Source: Streptomyces paludis
Lineage (GTDB): Bacteria > Actinomycetota > Actinomycetes > Streptomycetales > Streptomycetaceae
Length of the DNA: 64,000 nt
Assembly (NCBI RefSeq): GCF_003344965.1
Contig: NZ_CP031194.1
Coordinates: forward strand, 7,750,001-7,814,000
Direction of reading: 5' to 3'
The notes under the pieces: generated by a model
Databases searched by the model: none
Seen by the model: only the letters and a program-made list of their open reading frames with translations
What the model was told of the DNA's origin: nothing
Part shown: piece by piece, positions 1 through 8,900 of the stretch
Numbering within the stretch: position 1 is the stretch's first letter
How the letters are laid out: the number at the start of each line of letters is the position of its first letter
Position numbers and translations under genes: made by a program

Positions 1-103
1 TCGCGGCGCGGAGCTGTATCTCGCGCACCTCGCACAGAAGGAACGCCTGGCGGGGCAGCTCGCCGGGGGCCGACTCGCACAGCTCGGACTGACCGGCATC
101 TGA
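1..103 (+). CDS. C-terminal end of an unidentified protein (partial)
   Basis: The frame is open from base 2 to the TGA at 101-103 and encodes about 33 residues ending LAQLGLTGI. Codon use matches the genes that follow. The next gene starts 62 bases downstream on the same strand, so this is probably the 3' end of the preceding gene of the contractile injection operon. Too little is present to name a function. The start lies outside the window. Confidence 0.5.
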   Translation, partial: RGAELYLAHLAQKERLAGQLAGGRLAQLGLTGI

Positions 104-165
104 CCGACCGGATTCCGACCGGATTCCGACCGGATCCGAGCGTTGTACGACGAAGGGGGAAGCAC

Positions 166-498
166 ATGGCAGGGCCGCTCGACGGCATCCCGGCGCCGGA
201 CCCGTATCCGCGGACCAGCAGGTACCACGGCATCGGCCAGTCGGTGCACACGACGGCGGACGGGCAGGAGATCCCGTACACGCCGCGGCGGATCCTGCCG
301 CCGCCGGAGCGGCTGGTGCAGATCGACGAGCACGTGGTGGCTGACGGGGACCGCGCCGACAACCTGGCGAACCGGTACCTGGGCGACGCCGAGCAGTGGT
401 GGCGGATCGCGGACGCGAACCCCGTCATGGACCCGGCCGACCTGACCCGGACCCCGGGCCGGGTGCTGCGGATCACGCTGCCGGACCACACCGGCTGA
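166..498 (+). CDS. LysM-domain tail hub protein of a contractile injection system
   Basis: This 110-residue protein has a proline-rich N-terminus (about residues 1-48) and a LysM-like fold at about 50-105, including the stretch LANRYLGDAEQWWRIADANP. Such small LysM proteins (gp53/Afp7 class) sit at the tube-baseplate junction of phage tails and related injection machines. The ATG at 166 follows an AAGGGGGAAG Shine-Dalgarno site. The gpD-like hub gene follows after 83 bases, the usual order in these operons. The call rests on the LysM motif plus synteny. It is too short to be a peptidoglycan hydrolase and has no signal peptide. Confidence 0.8.
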   Translation: MAGPLDGIPAPDPYPRTSRYHGIGQSVHTTADGQEIPYTPRRILPPPERLVQIDEHVVADGDRADNLANRYLGDAEQWWRIADANPVMDPADLTRTPGRVLRITLPDHTG

Positions 499-581
499 CG
501 AGGCGACGGTTATCAAGGGCCCGACGCATGGCGGCAGGCAAGTTCGCAAGGGCCCGGTAAAGGGAGAGGGAGGAGGGACCG

Positions 582-1709
582 ATGGCTGAGGCGCCCGCCC
601 GGTTGTTGCTGATGATGGGCCGGCAGATCGCGGTGCCTGCCCCGGAGGCGGTGACCGAGGCGCTGCTGTCGGCGCAGATCACGGTCAGCGCGGGGCAGCG
701 CAGCGGGTTCCAGCTGGCGTTCGACCTGTCGAAGAGCGGGCTGATCGGGCGGACCCTGCTGCCGTCCGGGTTCTTCGACCCGCCGACCCGGGTGGTGCTC
801 ACGGCGATTGTGCGGGGGACGCCGTCGGTGCTGATGGACGGGGTCATCCTGCGGCACGAGGCCGGAGTGAGCGGGGTGCCGGGGCAGTCGACGCTGACGC
901 TGACCGGTGAGGACCTGACGGTGCTGATGGACCTCGAGCAGCGCGAGGGTGTGGGGTATCCGGCGATGGGCCCGGCGGTCCGGGCGGCGACGATCATCGC
1001 GCAGTACGCGCAGTACGGGATCGTGCCACTGGTCGTCCCCGAGCTGGTGCCGCAGACGCCGCTGCCGACGCAGCGGGTGGACGTCCAGACGGGCACCGAC
1101 CTCGGATATCTCAACGAGCTGGCCAAGGCGAACGGGTATGTCTTCTACCTCGACCCCGGTCCCGTGCCGGGGATCAGCAAGGGCTACTGGGGACCTGAGG
1201 TGCGGCTCGGCGTCCCGCAGCACGCGCTGACCGTGAACGCCGACCATCTGTCGAACGTGGACCAGATGACGTTCGGGTTCGACGGATCGGCCCGGGAGCA
1301 ACCGGTCGCACGGATCCAGATCCCCACCACCAAGGTGGCGCTGCTGCTGCCGGTGCCCGAGGTGAGCGTGCTGCGGCCCCCGCTCGCGGCCCGGCCGGCG
1401 CCGGCGCTGAAGAGGAAGGTGATCGCGGACACCGCGAAGAAGGAGCCGGCACAGGCGCTCGCCGAGGCGCTGGCCAAGGCGGCCGAGTCGTCCGACGCGG
1501 TGAGCGGCTCCGGCCAGCTGGACGTCACCCGGTACGGGCACGTGCTGCGGCCACGCGAGCTGGTCGGCGTGCGCGGGGCGGGGCTGACGTACGACGGCCT
1601 CTACTACGTGAAGTCCGTGACGCACAACCTGCAGCGCGGCTCGTACACCCAGAACTTCACCCTGGCCCGCGAGGGCCTGGCGTCTCTGACCCCGGCTGTG
1701 CTCCCGTGA
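582..1709 (+). CDS. Phage late control gene D-like baseplate hub protein
   Basis: This 375-residue protein resembles the gpD/gp27/VgrG N-terminal hub family. Its features include a split-barrel N-terminus, the segment VRAATIIAQYAQYGI and the conserved region LGYLNELAKANGYVFYLDPG. The C-terminus (about 310-360) has the 'DVTRYGHVLRPRELVGVRG' type segment seen where the hub contacts the tube. It would form the trimeric hub at the tip of the inner tube. A GGGAGAGGGAGGAGGG run lies just before the ATG. The gp5-like spike gene starts 9 bases after its stop, so the gp27 and gp5 halves that are fused in VgrG or Afp8 are separate genes here. The region around residues 255-300 is low-complexity and rich in Ala, Pro and Lys. 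Confidence 0.88.
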   Translation: MAEAPARLLLMMGRQIAVPAPEAVTEALLSAQITVSAGQRSGFQLAFDLSKSGLIGRTLLPSGFFDPPTRVVLTAIVRGTPSVLMDGVILRHEAGVSGVPGQSTLTLTGEDLTVLMDLEQREGVGYPAMGPAVRAATIIAQYAQYGIVPLVVPELVPQTPLPTQRVDVQTGTDLGYLNELAKANGYVFYLDPGPVPGISKGYWGPEVRLGVPQHALTVNADHLSNVDQMTFGFDGSAREQPVARIQIPTTKVALLLPVPEVSVLRPPLAARPAPALKRKVIADTAKKEPAQALAEALAKAAESSDAVSGSGQLDVTRYGHVLRPRELVGVRGAGLTYDGLYYVKSVTHNLQRGSYTQNFTLAREGLASLTPAVLP

Positions 1710-1718
1710 GGACGACAG

Positions 1719-2231
1719 ATGCCAGAAGCGACCAAGTATCTCGGCAAGTACCGCGGCACCGTGGTGAACAACGTGGACCCGTTGCAGCAGGGCCGGATCC
1801 AGGCGACGGTGCCGGACGTGCTCGGCGACACCCCGTGCACGTTCGCGATGCCGTGCCTTCCGGTGGCCGGTCCACAGACCGGGATGTACGCCGTACCGGT
1901 GGTCGGGGCCGGGGTGTGGATCGAGTTCGAGCAGGGCGACCCCAGCTACCCGATCTGGACGGGCTGCTGGTTCGGCCCGGTGGCCGAGGTGCCGCCGGCC
2001 GCGCTGGCCGGACCGCCGGGGCAGCCGAACATCCTGCTGCAGACCCGCGGCCAGTACAGCGTCCTCATGTCCGACCTGCCCGGCGGCCCGGGCATCACGC
2101 TGCGCTCACCGGGCGGGGCGGTGATCACGGTCAACGACACCGGGATCCTGATCAGCAACGGCAAGGGCGCGACGATCTCGCTGGTCGGCAGAGTGGTGGA
2201 CGTCAACACCGGCGGGCTCACGGTGACTTGA
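1719..2231 (+). CDS. gp5/phage baseplate assembly protein V-like spike protein
   Basis: This 170-residue protein has a gp5-type OB fold at the N-terminus. The segment KYRGTVVNNVDPLQQGRIQ is followed by VPVVGAGVWIEFEQGDPSYP and WTGCWF, the family hallmarks. The C-terminal part (about 100-170) has alternating short strands typical of the triangular beta-helix spike (ITLRSPGGAVITVND). It should trimerise under the hub and carry the PAAR-like tip protein encoded 2 bases downstream. The ATG at 1719 has a GAGGAC ribosome site. No lysozyme domain is present, as expected for injection systems rather than phage. Confidence 0.88.
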   Translation: MPEATKYLGKYRGTVVNNVDPLQQGRIQATVPDVLGDTPCTFAMPCLPVAGPQTGMYAVPVVGAGVWIEFEQGDPSYPIWTGCWFGPVAEVPPAALAGPPGQPNILLQTRGQYSVLMSDLPGGPGITLRSPGGAVITVNDTGILISNGKGATISLVGRVVDVNTGGLTVT

Positions 2232-2233
2232 CC

Positions 2234-2563
2234 ATGACCAACGTGCTGCATGTGAACGCGACGGTCAGCTGCCCGCACGGCGGGCGGGCCTCGTATCTGC
2301 CGGCGTCCCCACGAGTGAACCTGTCCGGCCGGCCGGCCGCCACCATGGCCGGCACCTGGCTGATCGCGGGCTGCCTGTTCACCGTCGGCACCAAGCCGCA
2401 GCCGTGCGTGACGATCCGCTGGGTGACACCCGCGGCCCGGGTGACGGTGGGCGGGGCACCGGTGGTGACGCAGGCGTCGACCGGGCTGTGCCTCAGCGCG
2501 GAACAGGTGCCGCAGGGGCCGCTGCTGGTGACGGTCGTACAGCAACGAACCAAAGGGGTCTGA
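2234..2563 (+). CDS. PAAR-like (DUF4280-type) spike tip protein
   Basis: The ATG at 2234 lies 2 bases after the previous stop and gives a 109-residue protein. It begins MTNVLHVNATVSCPHGG, and the Cys-Pro-His motif plus further cysteines (AGCLF, KPQPCVT, GLCLS) and regular short beta strands fit the DUF4280/PAAR-like family, which sharpens the spike tip and can bind a metal ion. The frame stays open further upstream to 1706, but that part overlaps the gp5 gene and has no coding character. The Cys/His residues are candidates for metal binding, which is an inference. Confidence 0.78.
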   Translation: MTNVLHVNATVSCPHGGRASYLPASPRVNLSGRPAATMAGTWLIAGCLFTVGTKPQPCVTIRWVTPAARVTVGGAPVVTQASTGLCLSAEQVPQGPLLVTVVQQRTKGV

Positions 2564-2566
2564 GCA

Positions 2567-2938
2567 GTGACCGAGCGGATCGACATCGACTTCCCGTTCC
2601 GGGTGGACCGGCGCGGGCGAACCGCGGACGTCGGGTACGGCGGCCACATCCGGGACATGATCGAACTGGTGCTGTTCACCAGCCCGGGCGAACGCGTGAT
2701 GAGGCCGGACTTCGGCTGCGGCCTGCTGGACCTGGTCTTCGCGCCGAACAGCCCGGAGCTGGCGGCCACCCTTCAACTCGCCGTCCACGCACAGCTGGAG
2801 CGCTGGCTGGGTGACGTGATCCAGATCGACGCGGTAGTCGTCGAGAGCAACGACAACGTGCTGCGGGTCCGGGTGGCATACCTCATCAGGGCGACCGGTG
2901 ACCGCCGCACCGAGACCTTCGAGGGGAGGGAGGTATGA
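2567..2938 (+). CDS. gp25-like baseplate wedge protein (GPW/gp25 family)
   Basis: This 123-residue protein has the gp25 signature: a start in DIDFPFRVD, the central IRDMIELVLFTSPGERVMRP and the FGCGLLDLVFAPN segment, which includes the family's conserved Arg-Pro-x-Phe-Gly-Cys-Gly. It joins baseplate wedges to the hub and is the most conserved wedge subunit (Afp9-like). The start is GTG at 2567, preceded by AAAGGGG, which also overlaps the end of the PAAR-like gene. Its stop overlaps the ATG of the next gene (ATGAA at 2935), indicating translational coupling. Confidence 0.92.
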   Translation: MTERIDIDFPFRVDRRGRTADVGYGGHIRDMIELVLFTSPGERVMRPDFGCGLLDLVFAPNSPELAATLQLAVHAQLERWLGDVIQIDAVVVESNDNVLRVRVAYLIRATGDRRTETFEGREV

Positions 2939-5900
2939 ACGCCGGGGGGACGACACGGAGTGGGACCGGGCGCAGGCGTGCGGATGTCAGGACCGCGCAG
3001 CTCAACGGCGTCGATGCCGTGGAGGCGCACGACGACGGGCTGACGCTGGTGGTGACGTTCCTCGGCAAGGCGCCGAAGCGGCTCGCCCCGGGCAACATCC
3101 GGATCGACGGCGGCCGCCGGATCACCGGTGTGCACGTCACCGAGGTGACGATCGAGCGCGAGGAGGAAGCGGACCTGGACGACAGGGTGTTCGTCGTGGT
3201 CGACCGCACCGGCGACACCTCGCCCTACACGCTGTCCGTGGTGGAGCCGGACGCCTACGGGCGGCCGGGGACCGAGCCGCTGGCCGGGTTCGATCCGCGT
3301 TACTCCCGGGCCGACTTCGTGTTCCACCCGCAGAGCCCGGCGCAGTCCGACTGCGTGTGCGGGTGCGGCGGGGAGCACCACGGCACCCGGCCGACACCGG
3401 TGATCGACTACACGGCACGAGACTATGCGACGCTGCGCCGGCAACTGCTGGACCGGATGACGCTGGTCGCGCCTTCCTGGGTGGAGCGGCGTGTGCCGGA
3501 CCTCGGGACGACCGTGGTCGAACTGCTCGCGTACGTCGGCGATCAGTTGGAGTACCAGCTGGACGCGATGGCGACCGAGGCGTACCTGCACACCGCGCGG
3601 CGGCGGACCTCGGTGCGCAGGCACGTCCGGCTGGTCGACTACCTGATGCACGACGGGTGCAACGCGCGTGCCGCGGTGACGCTCTGCGTGGACGACGAGG
3701 TGACGCTGCGGCCGGGCACGTTCCGGTTTGCGGCGATCGACGTCAGCCAGGTGGACCCGGTGGAGCGACCGGACCTGAAGGCAGTCGTGACCGATGGGGC
3801 GCTGGCCGCCCTGCCGCCGGCTGTGCGGACCGAGGTCTTCGAGCCGGTCGCGAGCGGGGAGACCGAGCTGCGGCCGACGCACAACCGAATCCGGTTCCAC
3901 ATGTGGGGCGACGAGGAGTGCTGCCTGCCGAAGGGGGCCACGTCGGCGACGCTCGTCGACGACGGGCTGTACCTGGTGCCCGGTGACCTCCTGGTGATCG
4001 AGGAGGTGCTCGGCCCACGCACCGGCTCTGCGGCCGACGCCGACGCGGCGCACCGACAGGTGGTGCGGCTCACGTCGGTGACGCCGGCGTGTGACGCGCT
4101 CTACGACCAGGCGGTCGTGGAGGTCACCTGGACCGACGAGGACGCGCTGACCTTCAGCGCTTGTCTGACGACCAAGGGCGGCCCGGCATGCGAGCGGCTG
4201 GTCGACGTGACCGTTGCGCGGGGCAACGTCGTCCTGGTCGACCACGGGCGGGACCTGACGTTCTGCGGTGGGCATCCGGAGGAGTACGAGGTCCCGTCGG
4301 CGCCGGTGCCCCCGCTGGTGTGCGAGCCCGGATGCTGCCCGGACCGCCCCGAACAGGGGCCCACCGGCGCGGCGGTCGTGGGGCTGATGACGGTGGCGCG
4401 GCGCGGTGAGCAGCTCACCGAGGAGCAGGTCACGACGCTGCGCGGGCTGGTCGGCCGGGCGGCGCTGGACCGGGCCGGGCTCGACGCCGGCACGCCCGCG
4501 GCCGATCAGGCGGAGGGCCTGGACACGCTGCTGGCGCAGCTGAGCCACCCGGGAGCGGTGGAGCCGTTCCACCCCGAGCTGACCGGCAGGCCGGTGACGC
4601 AGCGGACGGCGTACCCGGACCCGGCGCTGGTGTCGTCAGGGCAGGCGGACCTGCTCGACGGCATTGCGGCGCGGGCCAAGGAACGGGTCACCGCGATGTG
4701 GCGCGCGGCCCGCCCACTGACCCGGGAGGAGATCGCCGAACTGCGGCTCCTGGTCGGGCAGGCGGTGCTGGACCGGCTCGGGTTCGCACACGACGAGGCG
4801 CGGGCACTGCGCGACCTGCTGCTGCGCTACGAAACGCTGCTGGGGGCGAAGATCCGGCGGCTGGCCCGGTTGTCCCGCCGGGCACGCGACGGCGAGGTGC
4901 TCGGTGGCTGGTTGACGGACGAGCTGGCGCATACCTGGGGTCTGTCGTACACCAACGGCCTGCGGGCCGACGACCCGCGGCTGGCCGGGCCTGCCTCGGC
5001 CGCGCTCACCCAGGACCCGCGCGCCGCGCTGCCGGCAGTGACTGTCACGGGTTGCACGCCGGACGGCACGCAGGCTGGGGAGTGGACGCCGCGCCGCGAC
5101 CTGCTGACCGCGACGCCGGACACGAAGGCGTTCGTCGGCGAGGCGGAGCAGGACGGCCGGCTGGCCCTGCGGTTCGGCGACGGCGTGAACGGCGAGCTAC
5201 CGCCGGCGGGCGGGCGGATCGCGGTCCGCCACCGGGTGGGCAACGGTACTGCGGGCAACGTTGGTGCCGAGGCGATCGGGCACCTGGTGCTGTGCGACGG
5301 CAACGACGACGCCGTCACGCTGGTGCGCAACCCGCTGCCGGCGCGCGGCGGGACCGAACCGGAGGCCCTCGACGACGTACGACGGCTCGCGCCGCTGCAG
5401 CCTCACCGGGTCAAGCTCCGGGCGGTGACCGCGGACGACTACGCCGAACTGGCCTCGGCGGTGCCGGGTGTGCAGCGGGCGGCGGCCGACTTCCGCTGGA
5501 CCGGCACCGGCCAGGAGGCGCACGTCGCGGTCGACGCCCCGGGTACCGGGGCGCCGACCGCCGAGTTGCTGGCCCGGGTCGGGCACACGCTGGACGGCGT
5601 GCGGCGGATCGGGCACGACGTGGTCGTGCGGCCCGCGACGGTGGTGCCGGTGGACCTGGAGCTGCGGGTCTGTGCCGCCGCCGGCCACCAGCGCGGCCAC
5701 GTCCACGACGCGGTGCGGCGGGCGGTGCTGGCGCTGTTCGCGCCAGACACGGTGACGTTCGGCGACCCGGTGCGGATCAGCCGGGTGGTCGCGGCGGCGG
5801 CCGCCGTACCGGGTGTGACGAGTGTGCTGGTGATCCGGTTGCGGAGGCTGTTCGCGCCGGAAGCCGGCGAGCTGGACGACGGGCTGCTGCGGATCGGACC

Positions 5901-5982
5901 GTTGGAGGTCGCACAGCTGGACGACGACCGCGACCGGCCGGAGAACGGTCGGTTGCACATCGAGATCGGGGGAGACCGATGA
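2935..5982 (+). CDS. Large gpJ/Afp11-like baseplate assembly protein
   Basis: This 1,015-residue protein matches the 'putative baseplate assembly protein' family of injection systems. The N-terminal part has the segment FLGKAPKRLAPGNIRIDG. At about residues 165-225 lies the wedge motif DYTARDYATLRRQLLDRM followed by PDLGTTVVELLAYVGDQLEY. The C-terminal gpJ-like part starts near 740 (FGDGVNGELPPAG, then GNGTAGNVG). Two Cys-rich patches (about 138-146, CVCGCGGEHH; about 463, CEPGCC) may bind zinc. Between them and the gpJ part, two helical stretches beginning LTEEQVTTLRGLVGRAALDR (about 493) and LTREEIAELRLLVGQAVLDR (about 595) look like an internal duplication. It should form the baseplate wedge. 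Both ends overlap neighbouring genes by 4 bases. Confidence 0.9.
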   Translation: MNAGGTTRSGTGRRRADVRTAQLNGVDAVEAHDDGLTLVVTFLGKAPKRLAPGNIRIDGGRRITGVHVTEVTIEREEEADLDDRVFVVVDRTGDTSPYTLSVVEPDAYGRPGTEPLAGFDPRYSRADFVFHPQSPAQSDCVCGCGGEHHGTRPTPVIDYTARDYATLRRQLLDRMTLVAPSWVERRVPDLGTTVVELLAYVGDQLEYQLDAMATEAYLHTARRRTSVRRHVRLVDYLMHDGCNARAAVTLCVDDEVTLRPGTFRFAAIDVSQVDPVERPDLKAVVTDGALAALPPAVRTEVFEPVASGETELRPTHNRIRFHMWGDEECCLPKGATSATLVDDGLYLVPGDLLVIEEVLGPRTGSAADADAAHRQVVRLTSVTPACDALYDQAVVEVTWTDEDALTFSACLTTKGGPACERLVDVTVARGNVVLVDHGRDLTFCGGHPEEYEVPSAPVPPLVCEPGCCPDRPEQGPTGAAVVGLMTVARRGEQLTEEQVTTLRGLVGRAALDRAGLDAGTPAADQAEGLDTLLAQLSHPGAVEPFHPELTGRPVTQRTAYPDPALVSSGQADLLDGIAARAKERVTAMWRAARPLTREEIAELRLLVGQAVLDRLGFAHDEARALRDLLLRYETLLGAKIRRLARLSRRARDGEVLGGWLTDELAHTWGLSYTNGLRADDPRLAGPASAALTQDPRAALPAVTVTGCTPDGTQAGEWTPRRDLLTATPDTKAFVGEAEQDGRLALRFGDGVNGELPPAGGRIAVRHRVGNGTAGNVGAEAIGHLVLCDGNDDAVTLVRNPLPARGGTEPEALDDVRRLAPLQPHRVKLRAVTADDYAELASAVPGVQRAAADFRWTGTGQEAHVAVDAPGTGAPTAELLARVGHTLDGVRRIGHDVVVRPATVVPVDLELRVCAAAGHQRGHVHDAVRRAVLALFAPDTVTFGDPVRISRVVAAAAAVPGVTSVLVIRLRRLFAPEAGELDDGLLRIGPLEVAQLDDDRDRPENGRLHIEIGGDR

Positions 5983-8900
5983 GCGAGGGCTGTCGGTGCG
6001 GCGCGGGCAGCGGGGACTGCTGCACCGGAATCGAACCGAGGACACCGTTCGGCCGGGCGAACTCGCCGGGGCTGCCGCAGATCGCGTACCGGACCGGTGA
6101 CCACCACGCGTTCTGGTCGTCGATGCTGGCGCGGCTGTCCAGCCCGGCGTACCCGGAGCTGCGCGACCTGCTGGTGCGCACCCCGGACGACGCGGCGCTG
6201 TCGTGGCTGGACGCGTGGGCGGTGCTGGGCGACCTGCTCGGATTCCACACCGAGCGGGTGGCGAACGAGGGCTACCTGCGCACCGCGACCCGGGCGGACT
6301 CGCTGCTGCTGTTCGGCCGGCTGGTGGGGCACACGCCCCGGCCGGGTGTCGGCGCGGGCGTGTACCTCGCCTACCGGGTGGACCGGGACCGGGCGGTGAC
6401 GGTCCCGGCCGGGTCGCGGGCGCAGAGCGTGCCGGGGACGGACCAGGAGCCGCAGTCGTTCGAGACCGTCGAGGACCTTGCGGCACGCGCGGCGTGGAAC
6501 GACCTGAAGGTGCGGCTGCGGCGGCCCTACCCGGTGCGGCTGCGGGCGGACCGCACGATCGACCGGCGCGAGGTGCACCTGGCCGGCGCGGGGGCGCGGC
6601 TGCAGACCGGTGACCGGCTGCTGTTCGTGTTTGGCACCGAACCGGGGCGGCAGGCGCTCGACGTGGTGCAGGCGAGCACCGTCGACGAGGCCCAGGGGAT
6701 CACCTCGGTGCTCATGCCGGGAGCGAAACTCCCGACGTTCACCGCGCTGCAGGACAGATTCCGGGACACGGTCGCCGAACTGCTGGAGGACGACAAGTAC
6801 CGCACCAGCAGGATCGTCAGGCGGTATGTCGACGCCGTGCTCGTGCCGCTGCGCGACCGGCTGCCGTCGGAGCCCGACCCCACTGAATCAGTCCCGGTCA
6901 TCCTGGCCGACCGCGACGAGGACGGCGGGGACCCGGACGCGATCACGACCCCGACAGGGTTCGCGCGGGCGCTCAACAACGCGCTGCAACTGCTGGAGGA
7001 GTCACTGGCAGCGGCAGCGCCGTACCCGGCGGTGCACGACTTCCTCACCGCGCTGCGCACGGACCTGACCGGGATCCGCACACAGGCCGGCCGGCTGGAG
7101 CCCGAGCAGGACCGGCCCACCGACGAGGACGAGACACTGTTCGACAAGCTCGCCCTCGCACGCTTCGTCGCCACCGGCAACGGCGCCACCGGCAACGGGT
7201 CCCGTGGTGCGCAGCCTGCCGAGGACGACCCGGCCCTGCTCGGACTGGCCGCTCTGATCGGGTCGCTGCGCAAGCCGCTCACGCCGCAGCCGTCGTCCGC
7301 CCGCGCGCTGCGGCTGGACCCGGCGGACGTGTTCGGCACCGGCTCCGACGCCGGCGTCCGGCTGCTGACCGCGCTCGACCCGCGCCTCGCCTCGCTGTAC
7401 GAGGCCTGGCGCAACGTCAACCTCACGAAGCCGCTGCCGCTTGCCGGGCTGCAGACGATGCGCACGGTGGCGACCCCGTTCGGCGCGACCGCACCGCTGC
7501 AGCCGGACTACGCGGACAACGGGCGGATCGTCGGGCACATCGAGTGGCCGCTGACCGGGTCGAAGTCGCTGACCTTCACCGTCGAGTACGACGACGGCGA
7601 GCCAAAGACGCTCATCGCGCGGTGGATCGAGTCCGGCAGCCCGGTCGGTGAGTCGAAGGACCTGCCGTTCGACGGTTCGATCCGGGTCGGGCCGCTGGAG
7701 GTTCGGGTCACCACCACGACACCGGACGACACACCGGCCACCGTGGCACTGCGGTGCTGGGGCAACGACATCGCACGCGCGGTCACGTTCACCGGTCCGA
7801 AGCCGCACAGCGGCACACCGTACGGAAAGAGCACCGTCGAGGTCGCCCCGACGTTCGGGGCCGACCCGGCGTCAGTCGGCAAGGACCTCGAACCCGGCGA
7901 GGAGGAGACCACCACCCACGGCGGCGTCAACGTCGTACTCGGCCGGGCCGAGCGGGCCGACGACCCGGACAGGGTCACGGTCGCGCTGACCACCACCGGC
8001 ACGGTGTCGCCGAAAGTGCTCCTGCTGGACGCCGTGTACCCGGGGATCGGCCCGGAGAGCTGGGTCGTGATCGAGCGGCCGGGCGCCGTACCGTCGCTGC
8101 AGAAGCTGATCACCCGGGTCGAGACCGCACGGGTCGTCTCGCAGGCCGACTTCGGGATCACCGGCAAGGTCACCGAGCTGACACTGGCGGACGCGTGGCT
8201 CGGCCCGCAGGACACACAACTGTCCCAGATCCGCAGGACCACGGTGTACGCCGGCGGTGAGCCGCTCACTGTCGCCACCGAGCCGATCCCGGACGACGTG
8301 GCCGGCGGTGTCGTCGAACTGGCCGAGCTGTACGACGAGCTGGAGCCGGGCCGCTGGGTGATCGTGGCCGGTGAGCGCACCGACATCCCGGACACACCGG
8401 GGGTGAAGGCCGCCGAGCTCGCGATGGTCTCCGGTGTCTCGCACGCGGTGGACCCGGCCAAGCCCGGGGATCCGGTACACACCACGATCACGCTCGCGGG
8501 ACCGCTGGCGTACACCTACCGCCGCACGACGGTGACGATCCACGGCAACGTCGTGCGGGCCGATGCCGGCGCGACCCGGGACGAGCCGATCGGCAGCGGC
8601 GACGCGGGACAGGCCGGGCAGACGTTCACCCTGTTCGCCGCGCCGCTGACCTGGCTGCCGGCCGACAACCCGCGCGGCGCACGCAGCACGCTGCAGGTGC
8701 GGGTCGACGGGGTGCTGTGGCAGGAGGTGGACAGCCTCGCCGGTCAGCCGCCGACCGCGAAGGTCTACGTCACCAGCACCGGCGAGGGGGGTCGCACCAT
8801 GGTCGGCTTCGGCGACGGCGTGCACGGCGCCCGGCTGCCGACCGGCCACGAGAACGTCCGGGCCCGCTACCGGGTCGGGACCGGTGCCGCGGGCAATGTC

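Noticed and set aside
1706..2233. Upstream extension of the PAAR-like gene
   Set aside because: It overlaps the gp5-like gene, and its translation is not protein-like. The ATG at 2234 fits the family start.
4698..5978. Upstream extension of the second large baseplate gene
   Set aside because: It overlaps the preceding baseplate gene in another frame and is Arg/Ala-rich and non-coding in style. The ATG at 5979 couples to the upstream stop.
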